From NCBI GenBank assembly GCA_040388605.1, contig JAZKBN010000031.1:62001-126000 (forward strand): DNA of 64,000 nt, given 5' to 3'. Source of the stretch: JAZKBN01 sp040388605. Its GTDB lineage: Bacteria > Bacteroidota > Bacteroidia > Cytophagales > Flexibacteraceae. The notes below the pieces were generated by a model that saw nothing but the letters and a program-made list of their open reading frames with translations, had not been told where the DNA came from and did no database searches. Position numbers and translations under genes: made by a program. Numbering within the stretch: position 1 is the stretch's first letter; each line of letters begins with the position of its first letter. Of this stretch, positions 44,062 to 53,049 are shown in pieces.

Positions 44062-45870
44062 TTACACACTCACCATATTCCCGCCTTCTTCCATTTCGGC
44101 TGCCAATTGTTTTTCATACAGTTCCCTGTATAAGCCGCCCGCCTGTATCAGGCTTTCATGGGTTCCCATTTCGGCAATCTGACCATCGCTGAGCACGGCA
44201 ATCTTATCGGCCAGCTTGGCAGATGATATGCGGTGCGATATAATGATAGTGGTCTTATCTTCCATTAAAATGCGCAGGCTGCCCAAAATGGCGTTCTCGG
44301 TATTGGTATCTACAGCGCTCAGGCAATCGTCGAGCACAAGAATGCGCGGGTTCAGGATTAAGGCCCTGGCTATGCTTACCCGCTGCTTCTGCCCGCCCGA
44401 AAGGGTTATGCCGCGTTCGCCGATTTTGGTGTCGAGCCCTTCCGGAAAACGGCTGAGGTTTTCGCTTAAATCGGCATGGGCTGCTGCAGCCAGTATTTCA
44501 GATTCCGGCGGCAGGGTGTCGGCCCCGAAGGCTATGTTGTTGCGTATGCTGTCGCTGAACAGGAATACATCCTGCGGAACCTGGGCCATTTGGGTGCGCA
44601 GGATGTGCAGATCGTAATCACGCAGGTCGTTACCATCTATGGTGATTCGGCCGCCGGTAGGGTCCATCATGCGGGCGAGCAGGTTGGCAATGGTGCTTTT
44701 ACCTGTTCCGGTGGCGCCCATAATAGCCAGGCTTTGCCCGGCTTTAACATCGAGCGTTACGCCTTTAAGAGCCTCAATGCCGCTGTCTTCATAAGTAAAG
44801 GCCACGTTCTCGAAACGCACATCGCCTTTAATATCCTTAACAAGGTTTTTACTGCTTACTATGTCTGTTTTTGTATCGAGGAACTCGTTAATACGGGTTT
44901 GAGAGGCTGCGGCACGTTGGGCCATGCTGATTGTCCAGCCGAGTGCCGTAACAGGCCATGTGAGCATGGTGATGTAGATAACGAACTCAGCAATATTGCC
45001 TGTTGTAATGTTGCCGTTCATTACCTCGGTTCCGCCTACATATACCGTTAATATGGTGCTCAGGCCAATTAAGCCCATCATGAGCGGGAAGAAAAGCGCG
45101 TTTACGTTGGCCAGCTGCAAATTTCGCATACGGTACAGGTTGCTTTCAACAGTGAATTTTTCAGCATTGTCTTTTTCGCGCACAAAGGCCTTTAAAACGC
45201 GAATACCGCTGAACGCCTCCTGTGTAAAAGTGCTTAAGTCAGAGAGGCTGCGTTGAATCTGCTCGCTCCGTTTTTCAATAATGCGGTTCACATAATAAAT
45301 GCTGAAGCTCAGCAGCGGCAGCGGCAAAAGACTTAAAACTGTAAGCCTAACATTCACGCTCAGCATATAGCCTATTACGAGCACAAATACGGTTACCAGG
45401 TTAATACCGTACATAATGGCCGGCCCGGTGTACATGCGCACCCGGCTTACATCTTCGCTGATTCGGGCCATTAAATCTCCTGTATTATGGTTGCGGTAAA
45501 AGCTTAGGGGCAGGCTTTGGTAGTGTGCGTAGATGTCGTTCTTTTGGTCGAACTCAATTTTGCGGCTCATAACAATTAAGGTCTGCCGCATCAGGAAAAG
45601 AAAGAGGCCGCGCATAAGCGCCATGAAAACAATAAGCAGCCCGTACATGAGCAGGCCTGCTGCGAAAACGGAATAAAGTTCTTTTTGCGAGGCCGCACCC
45701 TGCAATGAAAAATATAAATGGATAGAATCTATAATGTAATCGAAAGAATGCCTTACTATTTGTGCCGGGAAAAGGGCAAAAAGGTTAGATAAAATTACGA
45801 AAGCGGTTCCCGCCGCCAAAGAAAATTTGTGGCGTAAAAAATACTTATTGAGTGCTGACAGCGATTTCAC
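44062..45870 (-). CDS. ABC transporter, fused permease and ATPase (MsbA-like exporter)
   Basis: The 602-residue half-transporter has six membrane spans in residues 15-320 and a nucleotide-binding domain. That domain carries Walker A GATGTGKST near 383, the Q-loop QVPQDVFLF, signature LSGGQKQRVS near 488, Walker B ILVLDDCLSAVD near 513 and a switch His in IIISHR. Note the aspartate-cysteine (DDC) in place of the usual catalytic Glu after Walker B (normally DEA/DDP). It works as a homodimer or with a partner, exporting lipid or drug. Single gene. Confidence 0.93.
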   Translation of the reverse strand: MKSLSALNKYFLRHKFSLAAGTAFVILSNLFALFPAQIVRHSFDYIIDSIHLYFSLQGAASQKELYSVFAAGLLMYGLLIVFMALMRGLFLFLMRQTLIVMSRKIEFDQKNDIYAHYQSLPLSFYRNHNTGDLMARISEDVSRVRMYTGPAIMYGINLVTVFVLVIGYMLSVNVRLTVLSLLPLPLLSFSIYYVNRIIEKRSEQIQRSLSDLSTFTQEAFSGIRVLKAFVREKDNAEKFTVESNLYRMRNLQLANVNALFFPLMMGLIGLSTILTVYVGGTEVMNGNITTGNIAEFVIYITMLTWPVTALGWTISMAQRAAASQTRINEFLDTKTDIVSSKNLVKDIKGDVRFENVAFTYEDSGIEALKGVTLDVKAGQSLAIMGATGTGKSTIANLLARMMDPTGGRITIDGNDLRDYDLHILRTQMAQVPQDVFLFSDSIRNNIAFGADTLPPESEILAAAAHADLSENLSRFPEGLDTKIGERGITLSGGQKQRVSIARALILNPRILVLDDCLSAVDTNTENAILGSLRILMEDKTTIIISHRISSAKLADKIAVLSDGQIAEMGTHESLIQAGGLYRELYEKQLAAEMEEGGNMVSV

Positions 45871-46027
45871 CGGATAATATTTTGTTTTTATGTATAGCTA
45901 TGCTATATTTCGTAATCTTATTTGGCAGATGGGGTTTTAGGGCCCAAGTTTGACGCTACTGCCAAGCGGCCTGCAAAGGTCGGCACGAAAATTATCTTTT
46001 CACCCATTTCCCTAAGCAAAAAACCAA

Positions 46028-47110
46028 TTGATACACACCCTTGAACAAACTGAAACAACCGTTTTTTCGGCCCCGGCCTATGATAACCACGAGAATGTGG
46101 TTTTCTGCCGAGACGAAGAGACAGGCTTAAAAGCCATTATCGGCGTGCACAGCACGGTGCTGGGCCCTGCATTGGGCGGCCTGCGCATCTGGAACTATGC
46201 CACCGAAGCCGAAGCGCTGAACGATGTTTTGCGCCTGAGCCGAGGAATGACTTTCAAAAACTCTATAAGCGGCCTGGACCTGGGCGGCGGCAAAGCTGTA
46301 ATCATAGGCGATGCGCGCACTGTTAAAACAGAAAAACTGCTTAAAAGGTTCGGCGAATACGTAAATCGTTTGAACGGCAGCTATATTACTGCCGAAGACG
46401 TTGGAGCCACTACCCGAGATATTGAAATAATTTCGCGCCAAACGAAGCACGTTGCCGGCCTGCCTGAGAGCATGGGCGGCGGCGGAGATCCATCGCCGTT
46501 TACTGCCTACGGGGTATTATTGGGTATGAAAGCCGCTGCGAAACGCGCTTTCGGAACCGATGAGCTAAGGGGTAAAACCATAGCCGTACAAGGCTGCGGA
46601 AATGTAGGCAGGCACCTGATTGAGCTGCTTGCCAAAGAAGGCGCAAAACTGTACATCAGCGATTGGGCCGAGGAAAAAGCTTACGAAGCTGCAGCTGCCC
46701 ATAAAGCAATTGTTGTGGGTCTTGATGATATATACGATGTTGATGCCGATATTTACGCGCCCTGCGCACTCGGCGCAACCCTGAACGACCGTACCATTCC
46801 GCGTCTGAAATGCGCCGTGGTAGCCGGCAGCGCCAACAACCAGCTCGCCGATGAGCAAATTCACGGCGAAATGCTGCGCGAACGCGGTATTATTTATGCC
46901 CCTGATTTCCTGATAAATGCAGGCGGGGTAATAAATGTTTACCAGGAAACACAGGGCTATAACCGCGAAGCCAGCTTTGCGCGCATAGAAAAAATTTACT
47001 CAACAACAGCAGCCTTGCTGGAGCTCAGCTACAAGGAAGATATAACTCCCCAGGAAGCAGCCCTCCGCATGGCACGCAAACGCATAGCCGATAAGAAAGC
47101 AGGCCTGTAG
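46028..47110 (+). CDS. Leucine-dehydrogenase-like Glu/Leu/Phe/Val dehydrogenase
   Basis: The 360-residue NAD-dependent enzyme starts at TTG. It has the two catalytic-region lysines (K77 in MTFKNSISG, K89 in LGGGKAVI), AEDVGATTRDIEII, and the Rossmann motif VQGCGNVGRHL near 188. Its length and GGLRIW-YATEAEAL start match leucine dehydrogenase rather than the longer glutamate enzymes. It deaminates branched-chain amino acids to keto acids. It lies divergent from the ABC transporter. Specificity is inferred. Confidence 0.92.
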   Translation: MIHTLEQTETTVFSAPAYDNHENVVFCRDEETGLKAIIGVHSTVLGPALGGLRIWNYATEAEALNDVLRLSRGMTFKNSISGLDLGGGKAVIIGDARTVKTEKLLKRFGEYVNRLNGSYITAEDVGATTRDIEIISRQTKHVAGLPESMGGGGDPSPFTAYGVLLGMKAAAKRAFGTDELRGKTIAVQGCGNVGRHLIELLAKEGAKLYISDWAEEKAYEAAAAHKAIVVGLDDIYDVDADIYAPCALGATLNDRTIPRLKCAVVAGSANNQLADEQIHGEMLRERGIIYAPDFLINAGGVINVYQETQGYNREASFARIEKIYSTTAALLELSYKEDITPQEAALRMARKRIADKKAGL

Positions 47111-47221
47111 GCCCCGGTTTCTTAGTTAACCTTAATTGCCTTCCGTTTTCACCGGTAATCCCTGCAGGTGAATCGTCACACTAGGGAAGCATGCATGGGT
47201 TAGGCTCTGCGAAACTGATAT

Positions 47222-48259
47222 ATGAACCTGAAAAAGATTCTTCTTTACACAGCGCCCCTGTTATTCGCAGGGGCGCTTTTATGGTACACCTACCGTAATG
47301 CCGATTTTGCCCAAATGGGTACCGATATCGGCAGGGCCAATTTTGTGCTCATATTTTTATCGTTTGTACCCCAAACCATCAGCCATTTATTGAGGGCGCA
47401 AAGGTGGCGCATGCTGCTGGCTCCCCTGGGTTATAAGCCGGGCCTGCTCAATACTTTTAAGGCTGTAATGGCCGGCTATTTCGGGAACATGATTTTGCCA
47501 CGCATGGGCGAGGTTACCCGTTGCGGACTCTTATTAAAATCAGACAAAATACCCGTTGATGCATCGGTTGGCACTGTTATTACAGAACGTGCGCTCGATC
47601 TAATCATGCTGGGTATTATAACCACCCTTGCCCTCCTGCTTGAGTTCGACAAGCTGAGCAAGTTCCTGCTGGGCATGCTCAGCCAAAAACAATCGGCCGA
47701 TGCGGCCGGCAATGCTGTTAGCAGCGGACAGCCCCTATTGCTTTACGGCGCAATTGCAGGCCTGTTAGTTTTGGTTGTTGTTTTCTTCGTTTTCAGGGCA
47801 AGGCTAATGGCACACCCCATTACCAAAAAAATTACCGACTTCGCTCTCGGTATGCTGAAAGGGGCTCTAAGCATTACCAAAATGAAGGGTACCGGCTGGT
47901 TTATTTTGCACAGCTTCTTAATATGGGGCGGCTATTTCCTGACCAATTACCTGACCATGCTTGCCTTTGGCCCAACTTCGGGCATGGGGCTTAAAGCAGG
48001 CCTGCTTATACTCGTAATTGGTAGCTACGGCATGGTGGCTCCCGTACAGGGCGGCCTTGGCGCTTACCACTACATGGTTACCGCCGGCCTCATGCAGATA
48101 TACGCCATCACCCAGGCCGACTCTCAAAGCGCGGCTTTCCTGCTGCATACGGTAAGCACAGTGTATGTTATTCTTGTTGGCGGCGTATGCTTCGTGCTGG
48201 GCCTCGCCAAGGTGGCAGATAAGGATGTGGCAGCAACTGTTGACCCGCTGCCCGCTTAA
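47222..48259 (+). CDS. Flippase-like membrane protein (lysylphosphatidylglycerol synthase TM family)
   Basis: The 345-residue protein has about eight spans and the family landmarks QTISHLLRAQRWRMLL, PRMGEVTRCGLLLK and the GSYGMVAPVQGGLGAYHYM loop near the C-terminus. The MprF/AglD-type TM domain moves lipids or lipid-linked sugars across membranes. There is no aminoacyltransferase domain, so it is the flippase half only. It follows the dehydrogenase by 111 bases and is followed by a hairpin. Confidence 0.88.
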   Translation: MNLKKILLYTAPLLFAGALLWYTYRNADFAQMGTDIGRANFVLIFLSFVPQTISHLLRAQRWRMLLAPLGYKPGLLNTFKAVMAGYFGNMILPRMGEVTRCGLLLKSDKIPVDASVGTVITERALDLIMLGIITTLALLLEFDKLSKFLLGMLSQKQSADAAGNAVSSGQPLLLYGAIAGLLVLVVVFFVFRARLMAHPITKKITDFALGMLKGALSITKMKGTGWFILHSFLIWGGYFLTNYLTMLAFGPTSGMGLKAGLLILVIGSYGMVAPVQGGLGAYHYMVTAGLMQIYAITQADSQSAAFLLHTVSTVYVILVGGVCFVLGLAKVADKDVAATVDPLPA

Positions 48260-48308
48260 AACTCTGACTAATTTTTATTAAACGGAAAATACAGGAATAA
48301 ATAAAAAG

Positions 48309-48340
48309 AAGCCGCTTATGTCTATGGCGGCTTTATTTGT
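48309..48340 (+). terminator. Terminator between the flippase-like gene and MBOAT locus 3
   Basis: AAGCCGC (48309-48315) pairs with GCGGCTT (48327-48333), followed by TATTTG; AT runs on both sides let it act on both strands. Confidence 0.7.
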
Positions 48341-48364
48341 TAAACCGATGAATTGTCTCAATGG

Positions 48365-49420
48365 TTATTTTTTATGCCATTTAAGGGCGCTGTCGGGCAC
48401 TGCCATCATTGGGGGAGTGCTGTAGATTCTTTTCAAAATGCGTGTCCCAAAGTAATATTTGGCATGCAGGTCATCTTCAAAATCGCGAATTTCATCATAC
48501 ACTAAAGTTGTTCTGTTCTCGCGGTAAACTTTGTCTGCGCTAAAAATGCTGTCCACAACAGCCATATCGGCGGGGCACAAAGGTTCGTGGCGCAGGCGGG
48601 GAAAAACAATTATACGATAATCTGTTTGCATGTGCTGCAGCCTGTTTTTTATTTCACACAGCATTTGGCGCTTTAACGGGGTCATTTGGCAGTTATTCTT
48701 TTCGAAAACGCCTTTCATGTATTTTATATGATTGTTATTGCGATTCATTGAATCTTCAGCCGACATTCGGGTGTAAAACAGGTTATCCATGTCGTTAGTT
48801 ACCGGGTTATAACCAAACATTCTTGGGTCAGAAATAATATTCTTCATGTAAGGCCTGAACTTATGACCTGATAGATAATAGTCAAATTGGGCCAGGAAAA
48901 AGTAGTTGTTGAAATAAGCTATCAGTCCTTCATATTGGCGGTACAGCTCTGAGCCACCGGAAATTTCAGGCTCTTTTAAGTGAATAAAGCCATGGCCATC
49001 ACCAGGCATAGTAAGCATTTGATCGTCAATAATTATCAGTGCGTTTTTAACAGGGTATTTGGTACTGTCGAGCCATTTAATTTTTGAATGAACCCCGTAC
49101 AGACTTTCACCATGGGCATTCCAGATAAATGCGCTTTTAACATGTCCGTACTTTTCCCATTCAGAAGCCCTGAAACAGTAAGCCATAGAGCTGCCTAATA
49201 TAATGCTCTCATAGGTTTTACCTTGCTTCCTGTGGTGCAGCAGCCTTCTGCTGCCGGCCATATCCCTGTTTATTGAAGCAAATTCATCCTGATCGTAGTA
49301 GTTTTCGTAATAATAAAGTATGCGGAACGGGTCAGTAATCAGATAACAGGCAAGCAATGCCAAAGGCAGCGCAAGTGCCAGCAGAAAAGGAAAAACAAAT
49401 TTTCGGACTTCATTACTCAT
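48365..49420 (-). CDS. SGNH/DltD-like partner of MBOAT acyltransferase, pair 3
   Basis: ATG at 49418-49420 gives 351 residues; 16 bases separate it from the MBOAT gene. It has an N-terminal anchor (FVFPFLLALALPLALLACY), a nucleophile block SIILGSSMAYCF and a C-terminal DFEDDLHAKYYFGTRIL. Here Asp sits three residues before His, so the catalytic DxxH pair is intact, unlike in pairs 1 and 2. Sequence is very different from the other two partners. The likely role is transfer of acyl groups onto a periplasmic acceptor. Confidence 0.82.
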   Translation of the reverse strand: MSNEVRKFVFPFLLALALPLALLACYLITDPFRILYYYENYYDQDEFASINRDMAGSRRLLHHRKQGKTYESIILGSSMAYCFRASEWEKYGHVKSAFIWNAHGESLYGVHSKIKWLDSTKYPVKNALIIIDDQMLTMPGDGHGFIHLKEPEISGGSELYRQYEGLIAYFNNYFFLAQFDYYLSGHKFRPYMKNIISDPRMFGYNPVTNDMDNLFYTRMSAEDSMNRNNNHIKYMKGVFEKNNCQMTPLKRQMLCEIKNRLQHMQTDYRIIVFPRLRHEPLCPADMAVVDSIFSADKVYRENRTTLVYDEIRDFEDDLHAKYYFGTRILKRIYSTPPMMAVPDSALKWHKK

Positions 49421-49436
49421 TGGTATAAGCGAATTA

Positions 49437-50912
49437 TTAGAATTGAAAGTAAATAAAGCCAACTGAAGCCTGTTGAGCGAATAATAACAGGCAAAGAATT
49501 AATGAATAATAGGCGCCCCATTTAACTATCGGTGGTCTTTGAGCCAGCCAAACACGCGCACTGCCTTCGCCTTTTAATGTCTCAACCAAGAGCAACACCA
49601 GCATACAGCCAAGGCCGTTAAAGAAGGCTGTTTTAGTTGCATGGCAATAAATCAGGTTATCCCGCGCGCCGGGGTCGGTTAACAGGCTGTTTAACTGCGG
49701 TCCAATATTCCGGAACATGCCTTTAATAAGCAGCATTGCATCGGCAAAGGTTGCGGCTCGGAAAAATATCCACCCGAAAGAAACGAGCAGGAATGTCCAG
49801 CCTTGGTTAAGCAGGTTATGCAAAACCGGGAAACGTGTGAGACCTGCAGCTTCGGCAAGTGCTTTGCGGGTTTTTAAAGTATATGTGCCGGTTACCCTGT
49901 AAATACCATGAAGTGCGCCCCAGATTACAAAATTCCAGCTGGCGCCGTGCCACAGGCCGCTGAGCATAAATACGATGAAAATATTCAGGTAATACCGTGG
50001 TACAGATACCCTGTTTCCCCCTAAGGGTATATACACATAATCGCGGAACCAGGAACTAAGGCTAATGTGCCAGCGGCTCCAAAATTCGGTAACCGACAAT
50101 GAAAAATATGGCCTTCGGAAGTTTTCCATCAGCCTGAACCCCATTACCTGGGCTGAACCTAATGCAATGTCGGAGTAGCCTGAGAAATCACAATAAATTT
50201 CAACGGCAAAGAAAAATGTACTGATAAGTACCGGTATTCCTTCGTAATCTGCCGGATGGCCGTATACATTGGCCACAACCTGCGCCAGGTTATCTGCCAC
50301 ACATATTTTCTTAAACAGCCCCCATGCTATCAGCTTCAGGCCTTCAGCCGCATTGCGATAATTAAAATCGTGCTTTTCGCGGAACTGGTAAAGAACATTT
50401 TGCGGACGCTCAATAGGCCCGGCCACCAATTGAGGAAAAAACATTACATATAAGCTGTATAACAGGAAATTACGTTCAGCCTTCTCTTTACCTCGGTAAA
50501 CCTCTATTGTATAGCTCATGGCCTGGAAGGTGTGGAAAGACAGGCCTATGGGCAATAATATGGTCAGAAAATCGAGCCGGGCACCGGTATGCAGGGCTTC
50601 TGAAACTGTATTGAAATTAAAAGCTATCCAATTATAATATTTGAAAACGGCCAACACACCAATATTAGCGGCCAGGCTCAGCACCAGCATCCATTTGCGT
50701 TTTTGTCCCCGGCTGCCTTCTATAAGAATTCCGGCTATGTAATCTATTACAATAGTAAAGCCCAGTATGAGAATATATACCGGTACAAAAGCCATATAGA
50801 ACAGGCAGCTTGCGGCTAAAAGCATAGCCGGCCTGAACCTGTAGGGTAAACCGAAATAGAGCAATATTACCGCAGGGAAAAACAGGGCATACTCAAGCGA
50901 GTTAAACAGCAT
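49437..50912 (-). CDS. MBOAT family O-acyltransferase (AlgI/DltB-like), pair 3
   Basis: The 491-residue MBOAT starts MLFNSLEYALFFPAVILLYF and carries FHTFQAMSYTIEVYRG, VAGPIERPQN, YCDFSGYSDIALGSAQ, SRWHISLSSWFRDYVYIPLGGNR and the catalytic MLSGLWHGASWNF. It is a distant relative of pairs 1 and 2 and ends GFIYFQF. A minus-strand TATCTTTG at 51029-51036, a perfect -7 box, lies about 115 bases upstream. Acts with the partner gene directly downstream. Confidence 0.94.
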   Translation of the reverse strand: MLFNSLEYALFFPAVILLYFGLPYRFRPAMLLAASCLFYMAFVPVYILILGFTIVIDYIAGILIEGSRGQKRKWMLVLSLAANIGVLAVFKYYNWIAFNFNTVSEALHTGARLDFLTILLPIGLSFHTFQAMSYTIEVYRGKEKAERNFLLYSLYVMFFPQLVAGPIERPQNVLYQFREKHDFNYRNAAEGLKLIAWGLFKKICVADNLAQVVANVYGHPADYEGIPVLISTFFFAVEIYCDFSGYSDIALGSAQVMGFRLMENFRRPYFSLSVTEFWSRWHISLSSWFRDYVYIPLGGNRVSVPRYYLNIFIVFMLSGLWHGASWNFVIWGALHGIYRVTGTYTLKTRKALAEAAGLTRFPVLHNLLNQGWTFLLVSFGWIFFRAATFADAMLLIKGMFRNIGPQLNSLLTDPGARDNLIYCHATKTAFFNGLGCMLVLLLVETLKGEGSARVWLAQRPPIVKWGAYYSLILCLLLFAQQASVGFIYFQF

Positions 50913-51307
50913 TCCGGGATATTATACCGGGCATAATACCGGCTTTTGTTAAGTTATTTATACCCTGTAAGGGCAAAAGGAATTACCCATGCCTTAGAAA
51001 AATAAAGTATACATCTGAATTGTCGGCACAAAGATAGTAATAGACTATTAAATCTAAAGGCCGGCAATGTATTGCCGGTTAAATGTAATCCTGATTTTTA
51101 TTGCCCGCCATATTGTTTTTGCCGCGTAATCAGAACTTATCCGCATCTGATATTATGGCATCATTATTCGATAAATTGCGGTGATGGCCTGCAGCCAAAG
51201 CTTGCCTGTGATTTAAAACTCCTTTCTTTGCATTTGTTCCCGGCCATTGTTAATGCCCGGCCCTGATTTACCTGTAATACGCAGCCGTTCAAAATATAAT
51301 CATTCCA
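50913..51307. other. Divergent intergenic region between MBOAT locus 3 and ctlX
   Basis: About 395 bases with no gene. It contains the minus-strand TATCTTTG box at 51029-51036 and the plus-strand promoter candidate at 51202-51230, plus a repeated CCGGTT/GCCGGT pair near 51065. Confidence 0.5.
51202..51230 (+). promoter_or_regulatory. Candidate promoter of ctlX
   Basis: TTG at 51202-51204, an 18-base spacer and TTTCTTTG at 51223-51230 (one mismatch to TAnnTTTG). Confidence 0.45.
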
Positions 51308-52237
51308 ATGAGTAAGCAAATTACCGGTTCGGTGCTAATGGTGCGCCCTTCAGATTTTACTTTTAATGCCGAAACGGCTGTTGATAACGAATTTCAAAAC
51401 AAGCCCGAGGGCGATGTTACAGCCACTGTTTTAGCTGAATTTGCAGAGTCTGTAGCGCTGCTGCGCGCCGAAGGAATTAAAGTATCTGTGCAGGAGAAAA
51501 TTTTAGGGCTGCCGCAATTGCCCGATGCTGTTTTTCCGAACAACTGGTTCAGCACCCGGCCCGACGGCACAGTGTTTATGTTCCCCATGCATACCACGAA
51601 CCGCCGTGCCGAACGCCTGCAGTTTCCGCATGTAGACCAATTGCTTGCTGCCAACGGCCACAGCCTGAGCCGGGTACTCACCCTGCTCGATGACAATGCC
51701 GAGGGCAACGCCCTGGAAGGCACCGGCAGCATGGTTATTGACCATGAAGAAGGTATAGTTTACGCTGCTGTCAGCATACGTACCGACCCTGAAAAGCTAA
51801 TGCAATACTGTAAGCTTACCGGCACCCGTCCTTTACCTTTCCGAACTGAAAGCAGCACCGGGAAACCCTTTTACCATACCAACGTGGTATTAAGCATAGG
51901 ACCCGGCTTTGCAGTTATTTGCGCAGACTGTATTCGCGACACCAAAGAGAAAAACGATGTTTTGACAGCGCTCCGCAAAAATCACGAGGTAATTGAAATA
52001 AGCCTGGAGCAGGCCGAAACCGGTTTCTGCGCCAATATTCTTACCCTTGAAAAACCGGATGGCAACTCTTTAATTGTAATGTCGGTACGGGCATTTGAAG
52101 GTTTTACCGAAGCGCAAAAAGGGACGCTGAATAAATACGGCAAATTACTGGCCCTGCCCATTCCTACCATTGAGCACATTGGTGGCGGCAGCGCCCGCTG
52201 CATGATGGCAGAGGTGTTTCTGCCGGAAGAAAGGTAA
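51308..52237 (+). CDS. ctlX: Citrulline utilization hydrolase CtlX
   Basis: The 309-residue protein is an arginine-deiminase-superfamily hydrolase of the CtlX group: VLMVRPSDFTFNAETAVDNEFQ at the start, VFPNNWFSTRPDGTVFMFPM, the EGTGSMVIDH block, FYHTNVVLSIG and the C-terminal IEHIGGGSARCMMAEVFLP holding the Cys nucleophile. It is linked to citrulline or arginine breakdown. Start and length are normal. No citrullinase partner is adjacent. Confidence 0.92.
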   Translation: MSKQITGSVLMVRPSDFTFNAETAVDNEFQNKPEGDVTATVLAEFAESVALLRAEGIKVSVQEKILGLPQLPDAVFPNNWFSTRPDGTVFMFPMHTTNRRAERLQFPHVDQLLAANGHSLSRVLTLLDDNAEGNALEGTGSMVIDHEEGIVYAAVSIRTDPEKLMQYCKLTGTRPLPFRTESSTGKPFYHTNVVLSIGPGFAVICADCIRDTKEKNDVLTALRKNHEVIEISLEQAETGFCANILTLEKPDGNSLIVMSVRAFEGFTEAQKGTLNKYGKLLALPIPTIEHIGGGSARCMMAEVFLPEER

Positions 52238-52359
52238 ATAAACAAGTGGAAATTTACGGTAAACATCAAGGATAGTTCCGCGGCGGATATTCTTTAACAA
52301 TCTTTGAAAACAGTTCTTCAAATAGCAAAGTAAACCGGGAAGGGCCTATTTACTTTCCC

Positions 52360-52923
52360 TTACTCCTTCACCGGCTTTGCCGGCTGCTCATCTACAATAG
52401 CCATTACCTCGTTGTTAACAGAAGTCTGGAATTTTAGCAGCAGGGCAGGCGCGGTAGTGCTCCCTTCAACGGTAATTTCTTTACTCACGCCATCGAGAAA
52501 GAGGCGGGTAACTGTTAGCTGCTCCCCCTCGGTTCCGGGGTAACGGTCGTCGCCGCGGTTATAGCGTATGTGGCGGGCTTCATTCATTATATTTTCAACA
52601 ATTTTTAAAGGTATTATGTATTCATATTTACCCAACAGCTGCATATTTGCAATACCATTATAAATAAGCCTTCCTCCCGAGTAAAATGTAGCGGTATATT
52701 GGGGGCATCTTCCTGTTTTACAGGCTCCTTTGCTTATATATACCACTTCCTGCCCAATATCGTTACTTATTGGCAGGTCGGGCTGTTTCGATTTATGACT
52801 TCGGGCTTCAAGTTCCGCAGCCCTCCCGGTTTTGCCTGATGAGGCAGTTTTACATCCGGAAATAAGAATCGAAAAAAGTGATATAATACAAATTTTATAT
52901 ATGATGCAAGATTTTCTGTGCAT
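52360..52923 (-). CDS. DUF6438-like lipoprotein
   Basis: The ATG at 52921-52923 gives 187 residues with the lipoprotein signal CIISLFSILISGC. The core SKGACKTGRCPQYTATFYSGGRLIYNG fits the DUF6438 pattern (given in parts: CKTGRCPQY, GRLIYNG). A C-terminal stretch ends EQPAKPVKE. Function unknown; periplasmic anchoring is expected. Confidence 0.82.
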   Translation of the reverse strand: MHRKSCIIYKICIISLFSILISGCKTASSGKTGRAAELEARSHKSKQPDLPISNDIGQEVVYISKGACKTGRCPQYTATFYSGGRLIYNGIANMQLLGKYEYIIPLKIVENIMNEARHIRYNRGDDRYPGTEGEQLTVTRLFLDGVSKEITVEGSTTAPALLLKFQTSVNNEVMAIVDEQPAKPVKE

Positions 52924-53049
52924 ATCAGTATCTTTATGTCTGATTAATTTGTTTTCTTGCATCCCCGTTCGTAAAGCAATCGGGAATTATGCGTTTCAGC
53001 CGGCAATTTATAAACTAACACATTCTAAAATAACAAAAACAACAAATCT

